A stretch of DNA of 64,000 nucleotides from Alopecurus myosuroides (lineage: Eukaryota; Streptophyta; Magnoliopsida; Poales; Poaceae): positions 139,294,682 to 139,358,681 of the forward strand of contig CM054062.1 of the NCBI GenBank assembly GCA_028641055.1, read 5' to 3'. This document shows, in pieces, positions 9,965 to 21,532 of the stretch. The stretch's first letter is position 1, and each line of letters starts with the position of its first letter. The notes under the pieces are model-generated. The model was not told the DNA's origin, searched no databases, and saw only the letters and a program-made list of their open reading frames with translations. Position numbers and translations under genes: made by a program.

Positions 9965-12900
9965 ACACCGCAGCTCGGCGTACAGCAGGCATCGAGCAGG
10001 GAGGGAGTGGTCGCCGCACGACCTGCAAGTTCAACAGCTAAACTGCCAGACGCAGTATGGTGAGCTGTCGAGAGGAAACTCCCAAGGATAGCCGCGGATG
10101 CAGCCGTGAATCGCCGTCCTCCCACTGCGAATGGAACAAGCGAGAGCCAAAACCCCTGCCCACCATGGCCTCCATGGCTAGCAGGAAATGGACTCCAAGC
10201 TTCTTCCACCATAGCTGAAGAACCGGCAGCATCATCCCCCAAGACTTGAAGGTGATCTTCGAACTTATTAGGGAGAGATGAGGCAGCGCCGTTCACTCCT
10301 TCCTCCAGCACCGACCACCGGAGCAGCAAGAGAAGAAGCAACAGAGCCCATCCACCGGTGCGGCTCGGTCGCACGCGGCGATGATACCTCAGTGGCATAA
10401 AGCCAAACTTCACAGAAACAAGCAAAGCAACAAGCACTCTACCACTAGAACCTAGACTACAGCTATACAGGGTGCACCGCACTCTTCCCCCATCACAACT
10501 CCGGCCGGCGGCGCCGCTGGAGCTGATCCGGGATGGAGCCAGGCGACGACGGCGACAGGGGTCGACTCTCAAAACTTATCCGCTCAGGGAGGGAGAGAGG
10601 GGACATCTAAGTGGTTCCCATCGGGGGGCTGTTGGGTTGGTCTTGGTACCACTAAGTAGAGGGCGACTCAAGGAACCTAGAGGTGGCAGCGGTCGGACCA
10701 TATGGTCATTGGGTGACCGGCGACGAGCTTTGGCGCGGCGGCGACGTGCGTTCAACGGCGGCAATACGTATCAGGAAGAGAGGAAGGGAATGGAGCGCAC
10801 CGGAGTACTCGTGTGCTCACAAAGAATGAAGTGGAGGTGTCGGTGATGCAAGGCGACAGGAAAATCGACGGTGTCATGTCGATTTCTCTGGCGGCCGGAG
10901 AGGAAACGACGGCGAAATTCGTCGGCTGTAGGGCTTCCCGGCATGCGAGGCTTATCGTGGAGGGAGAGGAGATGACAATGCATCCAGCGATGGTCTTGGT
11001 TACTCGCGGGGTGACCGGAGATGGCGGCGGCAACCGGCGACAGTTAGCTAGGGTTACGGTTTGGTTTCGTCCTGTGCAAAGAGAGGCAGAGAGAGGGATT
11101 GCGAGCGAGTGAGGGAGAGAGGGGGAAAGTTGGAGGCTTCTCCTCCTTCTTAACCGTGCGGAAGGGCGACCACGAAGAGGTGGCAGACGGTAGCGGCGGC
11201 TCGGCCACGTCTCCTCTGCCTTCTGTCCAAGGTTGAAGAAGAAAGAAAGAAAGGAAACCTTTCAATAACCCCCTGGGATTAATTAGTTTTCCAACTAGGT
11301 CCTTCTGTTAATAGAATGTGAGGGAAAACATTGTTTTCAGGGTCTTTTTGCAAAGAGAAAAATTATTAAAAATTATATTTGAATTCCTCATAAAAAATGC
11401 AATCTCACCATGTTTTGCTTTGGTGAAATTGAGCAATTTTCGAATTTTTTATGTAGGGTGCTAAATTAAGTGATTTTGTTGTTTTCTCCTCTTTTATTTT
11501 ATTTAATAGCTTTAAAATTATGCTAAACATGTTTAATAAAAGTACACACTCCATCTTGTGGATACCAAGGTGGTGTATCATAATTGGACAATTTTAGGTA
11601 TAATCCCTTATAAAAAATAGTTTGGTAAAATCACTTGGTACTGATTCTATGCACTGTTATGGAAATCATTTAACATAGCATCTCATTCCATGTCACACCA
11701 AATGATTTTAATGGGTGAAGGAACTTGTTTTACTTTTATAATACTATGTTATTTTCATAGCTAAAACTCTTAACAATTTTGGTTGGCATTATGCTTAGGT
11801 GTGTGTAAACCATGTTTGTTGTTTTCAGTATTGGATCAAGTGGCAATATGGGATGCCTTTGAAATCCCTTTGTTTGTTTTCCACTAGGTTCAAATATGAA
11901 TATAATCCATGCTTGTTTTCTAAAAAAAAACAAGTGATCATTTCCATGTGGTTGTATGGATGAATTCTTGTTGTTTTCCATTTGTATTATAGATGAGAAA
12001 GATCTGGAAAACTAGGTATTAATCTTGTTTTTATCTACCTCCACATATCAAGACATGTGGATGCAAAACCCTTGTTGTTATTTCTTACTGGATACTTGTT
12101 TCCATTTAAGAGATTTACTATTTGTTCCTTATCTCTGTTGAGCTTGACAAGGCATAGAGATTATGGATTCTCTAACATTAACTAATGCTTTACTGAGTAA
12201 ATTCTTCTAGAGACAGTGTTGCTCTTTGTTGACTTATGTTGCTTGTTGTTCTTCTCTCTAGTTGCCACTTGTCTTCAAATTTCCTTTGTCCATTGCAAGT
12301 AGGTTCCTCTCTTGGTTTCCAACCTCAGCTGTCTCACCATTGTGGTAAAAACAACCAATTTCTCCAAACAAAGATTTTACTTAGATGATTATAAAAGAAT
12401 GTGAGTTTATTTAATGATATCAAGTTACTCTATGCATATAAGAAGAATTTGTAAACAAGGTAGCTAATCTTGCCTCCAAATTACTACTCATATACAATAG
12501 GCTGAGATGTACCAGGTTATTCAATCTTCTTGTTTGTTTGTGTATGACACTCAATTGTTTGAGTATACAAAAGTGATCTGCTAACAAGGTAGCTAGTCTT
12601 GTTATCAAACTACTTCTATATAAAACTAACATTGGAGTATCACACTCTTTCAAGAGAGTTAATAAGATCATATCAAGATATAAGAGTTTCCAAGTACTCT
12701 TATAGAAGATTAGAGTAGCAATTCAAGCACACTCTAAATAATCTTCCTGGAGATGTTCCTGTGGTAGTCCTCCTTCCTTGTGGTTGCTTATCTTGCATAA
12801 TGATTTAGAGAAGATTTAGAAACCATATACAATGATCTAAACAACATAACAAGATCTAGATTAAGAGTTAGTTTATGCTTTTATTATGCTTCCATATACT

Positions 12901-13973
12901 TCTTATTTTGCTTCCCAAAATATGGATACTTGTTTAATGCATGATTTATTTTACTTAGCTTTTAATTCAGTTCCTCTAATAGAGGTTGTAAATTGTGGTT
13001 ATCCAAAGATACTTTAGTTGTGGAATATTGATGTGGATAGAAATGTGGAATGTTTGTGGAATGAGATCTTAAGATAATAAGTTGATCAAATGATTCATTG
13101 ATATATTGAGGTTTCATATGCTCACTTAAATAAGATGATTGAAAAAGTAAGCATGAGAAGATTATTGGGTTTAATGATTTAAGTCAGAGTTGATAGATGT
13201 TTTCTCAGGGTGTTATGTTGTTATTTCATATTATTCATTTGTATTCAGGATACAGACATAGAGGTTTGGAAAGATCATATGTGATGATCAAGGTTTTAAC
13301 AGTGGTTGAAGAAGATTTGATTCTTCTCTTAGGTGCTTCTTTTATAGTTGATGAGATATGTACATATTCGATAAATATGTTAATACAATTAACATATCAT
13401 TTCCCACCTGTGGGGTTTAAGTTATGACTTGTTTGTATCACTTTTGTTCTATTGAACCTTTGTTATTTGATTGTGAAGGTTAACTTAGTAGTTACTAAAT
13501 AATTTGGAAAGATGTGGTGTGAATGATTGATATCTTAAAGAGTTATTGTTTGAGAGAAAATAACACCTCTATTAATGAGATGGTTCAATTGTGTATTACT
13601 TATTGGTGGAAGTATGATTATCAGTAGTGTGATTTGAATATTCACCTCTCTTTGAGTTCTAGATACCTAGTGAATTATCCCAAGTCACTTAAAGACTTGT
13701 GGTTAAAGTTGCTGAGAGTTTGTGTTGGTCAAAACCAATTATGGTTTGTCTTTTCAAATGATCTAGTTTGTAGAGATACTATGTTATAAAGATCACTCCA
13801 AATGTACTCCTGACCAGATGATTTAATCCTATTTCATCATGTCAAGTGAAACATTGGTCACTTTGGTTTGTTTAAACTTTCGCGCCAAAATTTCCCATAC
13901 TTTTAGATGCATGCATTGCAAATGCACATATTATATTTAGATCCTTATAACTTCCCAAACACTGGGATGTTAC
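9965..13973 (-). repeat. Truncated long LTR of a related family (LTR-c)
   Basis: Read on the minus strand it begins TGTAACATCCCAG at 13973, the same LTR start as the chromovirus family. An AT-rich U3-like part (13973 to about 11270) is followed by a GC-rich, CT-repeat-rich leader-like part (about 11260-9965). Its left end is cut exactly where element 1 ends, so element 1 probably inserted into it. The GC-rich part gives several ORFs on both strands (for example 216 codons ending at 9922), but none shows a domain and one runs into element 1's LTR, so none is annotated. The body does not align visibly with LTR-a or LTR-b beyond the terminus. Confidence 0.6.
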
Positions 13974-14843
13974 AGGTAAATGCCGTGATATCTTGATAGT
14001 ACGATTTAGGTGACGATTCGGGATATAATATAGTGATTATTCGGGTAACCGAGATAGATGAGGATTCGGGCAACCGAGATAGATGATGATTTCTAAACAC
14101 GATCTGGGTTTGTCGATATGGACGATAACTCGGTAAGATATGCCATTTATGATTCGGCAGGCCAAAGTCAACATATGTCCGGGATACACACTGTAGTCGT
14201 GTTGAATGTAGGATGAATTCGAGATGACAAATATCCTCATAATAATTTGCTTACTCGGAAATATCTCCAAGCATACAAATACGGTTAGTCCACATACCGG
14301 TTAAATAGCCATACTCGGTAAGAAATAGTAAAAAAATATAGTAGTTGCAGTCGGTGGTAGCCGACATAGAAAACATACAAGGATAGCAGTCATGGTAAAT
14401 AAGCAACGGAACTAACTTCAACAATAAATTTAAGCATGGAGAAACAAACTCGGTTTGGGTCTAGCCACCGAGTCTCTTTTAATACCTAGGAAGAGATAAG
14501 CTCCTGAATAAACGGGTAGTCCCCGGGTCGAAATGCTTGATCCCGGGGAAAAATAAATTAAACGCGGGGCAATCCCCGAGTTAAGATAACTCGGTCCCGG
14601 GGAAAACGACTAAGCATGCTAGAGGGTAGCAGTTCACGAGTGTTGTTCAGGAAAGACATTATAAATACTCACAATGCATTGTTGGTGCAGACTGAATGGA
14701 TAGAACCGACACGGGCCGAGCCATCGAAGGGCAATTACCCGGGATATGTTGATGACGATTGTGGGGGGAAATGGCGATGTCGAGTCCCCGAGTTGATGAA
14801 GAAGGTCCCGTCCGGATGGAACCCTAGCCAGCACCACTGCTGG

Positions 14844-14862
14844 CCCCACGGTGGACGCCAAC
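14844..14862 (-). other. Primer-binding site of element D
   Basis: Minus-strand GTTGGCGTCCACCGTGGGG directly after the LTR terminus CATGACA. Element C has the same site with one base changed (GTTGGCGCCCACCGTGGGG). Confidence 0.6.
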
Positions 14863-15782
14863 TGTCATGGATGAGAAAAGACAGATTCCATAGGATGGCT
14901 TAAGTTTGGGGCCGATGGACGCTGTGGGTATCCGGGGAGGGATCGCACGCCTAGATGGCGCGCTCACTACATTGCAAACACAACAATCTACCGAGGTTCA
15001 GGGCCCTCGTGTGGAGGTAACACCCCTACTCCTGCTTGTCTGTCAATATATTTGGGTAACCGAGTACAGATGTGGTTCCTCAAACTCTTAGAGCAACAGG
15101 AAGATGAAGGAGCTCACTCTTTTTCTAAGGCAAAACACTAGAAGCTCTCTCTGGGATTCTCTGGACCGTCCCTCGCGCAGGAGGGCAGTGGCCACCTTAT
15201 ATACTGGTGGCCACTGACAGATAGTACAAGGTTAGGCAAGATACACTAAGCCGTAGCGCACTCTCGCTGACACACTCCGAAAGTCGCCTCCTCTGTATCC
15301 GCTGCAGTGTCCTATCCCCCGTGTCAGAGATAGGACGTGGCCTCGCCCATGCCCTGCACTGCTCTTCTGTACGTGTATACATCATCAAGCCTAGTAAGTT
15401 GCACCGCACGCACGTACTCTTCCCGTGATCTTTGGGATCTCAACTGCTCCATTGAATTTCCCTCCGAGAAGAGCAGGATCCAAGCCTACCCGGACTCACC
15501 AAGAGTTACTCGGTCAGTCCGGAGAATACTCGCATCTTCACTTGGCTCCCCGATCTTCCTACCGAGATAGCTCCATCTTGGTAGCAACCCAACTCGGATG
15601 ACTTCCAACTCGGATAACCTCCATCTCGGATAACTTCCATCTCGGATAACCTCCAACTCGGATAACCCCCAACTCGGATAACTTCCAACTCGGATAACCT
15701 CTGACTCGGATAACCTCCAACTCGGATAATTTCCAACTCGGATATCCTCTAAGACCAAGTTTGACCCTACATCGTCTCCACA
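14863..15782 (-). repeat. 5' LTR of element D
   Basis: Minus-strand ends TGTGGAGACG and CCATGACA. A TATATAA box lies at 15198-15204. The flank to the right begins GGGAT, a possible 5-bp target duplication whose partner could not be fixed. A 16-bp minisatellite occupies the U3 end. Confidence 0.6.
15591..15750. repeat. Minisatellite, 10 units of 16 bp
   Basis: Unit AACTCGGATAACCTCC with one to four changes per copy; 160 bp makes exactly ten units. Since 16 is not a multiple of three, the repeated peptide seen in minus-strand frames is a by-product of the repeat, not a gene. The location in the U3 of element D's LTR suggests enhancer-like repeats. Confidence 0.85.
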
Positions 15783-17205
15783 GGGATCAACAAGTTTATG
15801 ATGGTTCTAAGTTTTGACAGAAGCTATATTATCTCTCAAGGTTTTTTGGTAGGAAAGATTTTTAATGAAAAGGGTTTAAGCAAAGTTGCATTCAAAAATT
15901 AACTTGTAGCTTCTCGGATGTCAATCGAATAAACTACAAGGAGCCAAGCAGGGTTTAGGCAGGGAACAAGAGTTGCTTAAGTACTGGCAGAGACTTGTCT
16001 TCTTACCAGCCAAAGGGTTATGAAACCCATAATGCATGGGCTTGCCATACACACAGATCAATCATACAGCTAGTAAATCAATTAAATCTTTGATTATAGT
16101 AGGAAATCAAGCTACTTAATTCACTGAAATAGCAAAATATCACAAGCTCTACTGCCAAGTGGATGATCTACTCAATTAGCAACGAGGTTACATAGAAATC
16201 TAGGGGGAAGTTCTTGACTGGCGCTTACTGGAACTCTGTCTAAATAGAGGAAACAGAGGGAGAAGGGGAACAGAAGGAGAGTTGTAGATCTTGTGCTTCG
16301 GGTTACGCATGCCATATGCTTCCTCTCTTGGCCACCATGTTCGTCTTGCTCTCGTTCTTGATGTTCTTGGACTGGTTGGTGATGGTGGTCGAAAAGGGGA
16401 GTTGGTGGCTGCTATGGATGGGAGGAAGTGAGGTGGATGGATGGCTTCCTGGGTCGGTGTCTCCTTTTATTTGTGGTGGAGGTATGATCCGAGGAGGAGA
16501 AGGGGTAAGCTTCCTCCCATTTCCTGCATGTGGGGTGTATCCACACTTTTCACCTTTTCTGCCCTTTTGAGTTTCCTTGACCTCCAAGTTGGTCTTTTCA
16601 CTTGTTGACTTGTTCAACATATTTTAATTGGCACTAAGCTTTTCTTGGGACCTTGTGCCAACACACTTGTGCATTTCTTGCATTTTATGGAGAGGCACAC
16701 TTCTAGACTTCTGAATATGACTGCATTATTGAAGACTACGTGCCTTTGTGCACTGAATTGTAATAGAGGTTCAAATGCTATAAAATGCATAAAGACTCAT
16801 GCCTAATTTTCTGAATTCAAGCAAGTAATAATAGTTTTAGAGTTCATAATATTGCATATAAATAATCGTGATCACTCATCTCCTACAACGGTTACAACCA
16901 ACAGATTTGCATGACTACAATGGTTACACTAGTAGATATGATGACAATTAGCAAAGTAGAAACAACAACATCATAAAAACCTCACCGACGAACAATACGA
17001 AACTACTACGAGTAAATCGCAACACAACTTTGTTATCTACGGCATGCTAAAGGTGTGTGTGAAGCAAAATCTTGCTCGGAGTACTACATTACCTAAAGAT
17101 TTAATCCATACGTACAGATATAATTTACAAGACCTAGAGTTCGACTTTGAGTGTACTTATAGGCATCATAGCGGAGATGGCTGCTCTCTACTCAGAGAGA
17201 GGGAT
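15783..17205. other. Unassigned retroelement-like region
   Basis: No recognisable protein domain. On the minus strand 16620-16300 has a gene-leader look: an ACAAATAAAAGG TATA-like sequence near 16480, then CT-rich leader and a very short ORF. The rest is AT-rich and unremarkable. It is probably part of another LTR, cut on the left by element D and on the right by LTR-a1. The five bases before LTR-a1 (17201-17205, GGGAT) are the expected target duplication of that insertion. Confidence 0.35.
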
Positions 17206-20200
17206 TGTCGCACCCGGACTTCTAGGGGATACTCATAGTCCGCTAAACAGTAGAGAAATGGCTTACGGGGCATACCGGCACCCGCATCTCAATATGAGTA
17301 GGCCAACACGTAAACGTGTGACAACCATTCTCTTACTATTCATCGTCTGCGCAAACCATCCTGTAGAAATCCAGATACTTCCATTGACGTACTTCAAAAC
17401 ATACACACATGGTACGTCAACGGCATTGGAACAAGTGATATCACAACAGATCTGTACGACACAAAAGATGGAAATAAGTTGCAAATGGCTCTCACTAGAG
17501 CAGAGATAGCAAATACAATCATCCAGAGGACACCTGTCCTAACATAACATCATTACATCACAGCGGAAGCATTCAACAGGTCTGAGTACAGACAAGATCC
17601 AAATAGGCTTAAGAAGCCGGAAACGAAAATACGGAGCCCATCCACGAAGTCTCGGATCCTGCCCGGGTCCGCTATCTACTCGTCAACAGCCTCGTCGTGC
17701 TCCACGTAGTAGCCACCATGGAGATCCTCGGAACGTAGTCTGCGGAAACCACAGCCCCAAAGGGGTCAGTACATAAATGTACTGGCAAGCAAGACTCATA
17801 GTTCACCAAAGTGTAACCCGTCAACACCAAGCACAGATGCTTTGGGTTCAACGGAAGGAAGGGATATAAAAGATGCTGCAGCGGGCTGCTCTAACCAACT
17901 ACAGAAACATACTTCAACTTCCGGCTAACAGAAAGGAGATAAGATAGCGTATCGTAACCAACTATAACTAACTCCAAACAAACCCATCCTGGATCTCGCC
18001 CCTTATCCAAAGAAGCAATCCGAGGATAACTCACACAGTTGGATTAATGATGGTTCAGGTTATTGTGTCACTAGACCTATTACTAGTCAAGTTATTATGG
18101 TTAGGTGTAAGTTGTCTGAGTACTTGTTAGCCCGTACTTTCACCAAGTCGTCACATAACCGCGGACAACACGGCTTCTCGAGAAGATTCATCCCTGCAGG
18201 GTGTGCTCCAGTACCCGTACACACTCAAGCCACCAACTAAAACTCAGGTTGGCTCGACACGACCCAAACCGTCTCTACAACCCATCCTAGGAGCCACGGA
18301 GCTATAAGGTCCCGGCCAGTCCGCCTAACCTAAGCGCAAGGGTGAAAACCACACCCCCTGGCACCACAGGCCTCGCCCTATATGCATCATCATCACCACA
18401 GTAACCATAGGGGATCCACCCAATATGCAAGGAGCAAATGGAACACCCGAACTAAGTGTGGCTATTCGGACAAGCTGCAGATCAGGTCTAAGTCGAGGGG
18501 GGTTCCATACCACCACCCGGATGCGGTGAGCATGCTCATCATGGATCAGTAGACAAGACCCTTTTCCAAATTAGGGTCGACACTAGCAGGCCTAAAAACC
18601 ACACCGGGCCTCCTGCCGGTGCCTTATCATCAAATTATTATTACCCATAACATTAACAGGTTGATTGTTTAACATCGAGCCCCAGAACATAATAGAAATA
18701 TAGTAACAGCAGTAACGGGTAACAGACTCGAGCAGAAACAACCCTAAGCATGCTAGTAAGACACGGGCTCAAACAACGGGGTTGTAGGAGTGGCGGTGAG
18801 GCAATATCAGGGTTAAAGGATACATGTAATGGGTTCGGAGAACAAGCAACGATACATAGGCTAGCAGAATAGACAACGGAAAGTATCGGTATCCAATGTT
18901 GAAAGGAACACGATGGTTCATGTGAGTGAATACTTGCCTGCAAACTCAGTAGCCTGGTACTGAGCTAAATCCTCAGAAGGGGTGCTGTAAGGATCGTCGG
19001 TTTCAACATCGTCGTCTATCCGAGAAGAAGCAAACAAACAACGCAGAGGGACAAACAATCAATAACATGGCATAATGCACAATCATGGGATGATGCATGA
19101 TCATTTAATTGATGCATCAAAAATAAACTAGTTGACATGGTAACACAATTTAAATGGACCCATATGCAATTTGGATTGCATATGGAAAGCCCATGAATTA
19201 AGGTTGGAATAATTGTGTTACAACTAATCAACAGGTGAAAGTGGATTAGCATGATGCATGGATGATGGAAACAATAGATAAACAACATTAGATGCAAAAG
19301 AAATGGAGTTTAACAAGTGTGGGATTTTATTTAACAAATTAAGAATTTTTGGATTCTTAATGCTGTCACACAAGCAATTGGTTGTTTTCATTAAGTTAAA
19401 TTGTTCCAAACAGGTAACAAAGTTTATATTTGAAAATAACACAAAATTTTAGATGGATTACATGTTTCAATTATTGAAAAAGGAATTACAATGATTTAAT
19501 TATGAATTAAACAAGTTAAACAGGATTTAAATGGAATTAAATCAAATAGGAATTGTAATTGAATTTTAATTGCTCAAAACATTAATTAAAATTCATATTT
19601 GAAAAGGTTATGTTTTTCTGGTTTGAAAACATATTTTATATGTTCAAAAATAATTTAATTTGAGCAAGTTATGAATTTAGCAATTTTAAATGAATTAAAC
19701 AAGGTTTAAATTATTTAGGCAATTTTAATTATTCAAATCATGAAACAAAATTTATATTTGAAATGGTGGTTCAAAATGGTATGGAAAACATATTTTATTT
19801 GCATGATTTGGATTAATAATGAATTAGTTATGGATTTTAGCAAATTGCAATTGAATTATTTGAATTCAAATTTTGGATGCATTTGGAAAATTCAAAACAG
19901 GAAACAAATGTTACCAATAGATAGATAATTGAATTTGGTGCAGTGTACATATTTTATTCTTATTTTTTGTGTTTGTGAAATAAAAGTTATGTGATTTTTG
20001 AGTTTAGGGACTAATCTGAAAATTAATTGGACTGATAATGAAAAATAAAAAGACAGAAAAGATAAATACACCGCGCAGTGACCAACCCCAGCCGCTGACA
20101 GTGGGCCAGGGCCTGCGTGGCGCTTAGGTGGCAGGCTAGGGGGGTGATGTGGCCGCCAGGGTCCATGACGCGTGGGCCCCGCGCGGGTGCGGCCAAGGAA

Positions 20201-21496
20201 AAAAGGGGAGGCAATTTTTGCCCCCCGCAGGAATCGATCCTGCGAGCTCCCGCTTGGCGCACGGGTGCTCTGCCAGTGCGGTAGGTTCAGATTCGTGACA
20301 GGGTAGGGGCTGGTGGGTGGTTATTGTTCAGACGGTGCGTATACTGACTTTACACTTTCGCTTGTGCAGGTACAGGTTCAGATGCGAGTGGACAGGGGGC
20401 GGCCGGCGATCGCTGCTCCCTGTCGTCCGCCGCGGCTGCTCGTGCGGGCCTCCGTGCGGGTGGCCGGTGCTCGTGCGGGCCGCCGTGCGTGGGCCACGAG
20501 GGCAGGGAGAGGAGAGGGAACAGGGGTGAGAGGCGCTCACCTCGACTGGCGAACGGAGGGAGCGGTCAGTGCACGGTGGGGTGCGGCCGGCGGCGACGAG
20601 GTTGGCGGCGGTGGTTCCGGTGGCCCTCGGGAGAAGCGGAGGGGATGGCGAGGACGAGGGAGTCGGTGCGGTTCCGTTCCCGGCCAAAGCGCGGCCGGGC
20701 GGGCACCATGGCGGCGGCGACTCGCCGGAGAGGGAGGCGGCGGTGGTGCTCTCGGGGAGGATACAGAGAAGGGAGAGGAAGGAGAAGCTATGGCGCGAGG
20801 GGAAGGAGGGGTGGAGAGAAATTAGGGCGAGGAGGGGAGCTTCGAGGGCAAGGATTCTTAAGGGGGGAGGGGGAGTGCGGATCACCGTTGCCCTCCTCTG
20901 TACCCACGTGGACACCATGGATGGTGCTCCGTACGAGAGGAAGAAGACAACCGTGAGGGTGGTACGGGCCAGGAGCACTTGGGCTGGCCCAAGGTGGGCT
21001 GGAGGCCTTATTCCCCCTCTCCTTCTTTATTCTTTTCTGTTATTTTTTTTTTTTGCAGATTTGGCAAAAGGGAGAGAAACAAAAGGTTTTAGGGGTTAGA
21101 CAATTTTGGAATAATTTTGTATTGCTTTGTTTTTTAACAGCACTTGAAAACAAACTTTTGTTTTTCCAAATAAATTCAATTGATGATGTTGTTTTGAAAA
21201 AATTAAATGAGTTGAGCAATTGAGGTATAAAAAGAATAAATGCCATTTAATCCAATTTCAGTTTTTTGATTCCAATTTTAAAGAAACAAATTATTTGTTT
21301 GTTTTGTAGTTTTTTATTTGAAACAGGTAACATAACAAGTATGAACAATAAATGATTTGAATTTGGTTTGAAATTACAATTGGAAAACAATGAAAACAAA
21401 TGGAAACAAAAGGCAATGGTTATGATGACATGATGCAAACATAAATAAACAAGAAACAAACATCTAGGGGGAGATTTTCATACTTGGGATGTTACA
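17206..21496 (-). repeat. LTR-a1 (3' LTR, 4291 bp)
   Basis: Minus-strand ends TGTAACATCCC and GGTGCGACA. It contains the 37-nt inverted repeat (17384-17420), exon-like block Y with a 1-bp deletion (17676-17739), block X (18938-19015) and the tRNA-like module (A-box TGGCAGAGC at 20267-20275, B-box-like at 20230-20240, T6 at 20199-20204, all on the minus strand). The GC-rich 20350-20980 part gives long ORFs on several frames of both strands, typical of a GC-rich leader and not called as genes. A polypurine tract (21502-21509) on the internal side confirms it as a 3' LTR. Confidence 0.88.
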
Positions 21497-21532
21497 AAAC
21501 GCCCCCCTTGAAGGAATCGCGCCCCGAGATTC

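Larger units (their letters stand above)
13974..15782 (-). mobile_element. Element D: remnant of a Tat-like LTR retrotransposon
   Basis: On the minus strand a 920-bp LTR (14863-15782) is followed by a GTTGGCGTCCACCGTGGGG primer-binding-type sequence and about 870 bp of non-coding leader. That leader ends abruptly at 13974 against LTR-c. It contains repeated ATTCGGGTAACCGAG-like phrases but no ORF of note. There is no gag, pol or second LTR. The primer-binding site matches the type seen in element C, hence the Tat-like call. Confidence 0.6.

Noticed and set aside
9922..10572. A 216-codon minus-strand ORF at the LTR-1/LTR-c junction
   Set aside because: It crosses the boundary between two elements, so it cannot be an evolved gene; no domain was recognised.
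13965..13969. GGGAT as the left target duplication of element D (partner 15783-15787)
   Set aside because: GGGAT here is part of the conserved LTR terminus GGGATGTTACA of LTR-c, and no LTR of element D begins next to it; the match is probably chance.
15486..15758. Repetitive minus-strand ORFs with a repeated SELEVIRVG-like peptide
   Set aside because: They are translations of the 16-bp minisatellite; the period is not a multiple of three, so the repeat explains them.
20328..20978. Long overlapping ORFs on both strands of the GC-rich part of LTR-a1 (and 63104-63836 in LTR-a2)
   Set aside because: Open frames in nearly every phase of a GC-rich stretch, Arg/Gly/Pro/Ser-rich, no domain and no start context.
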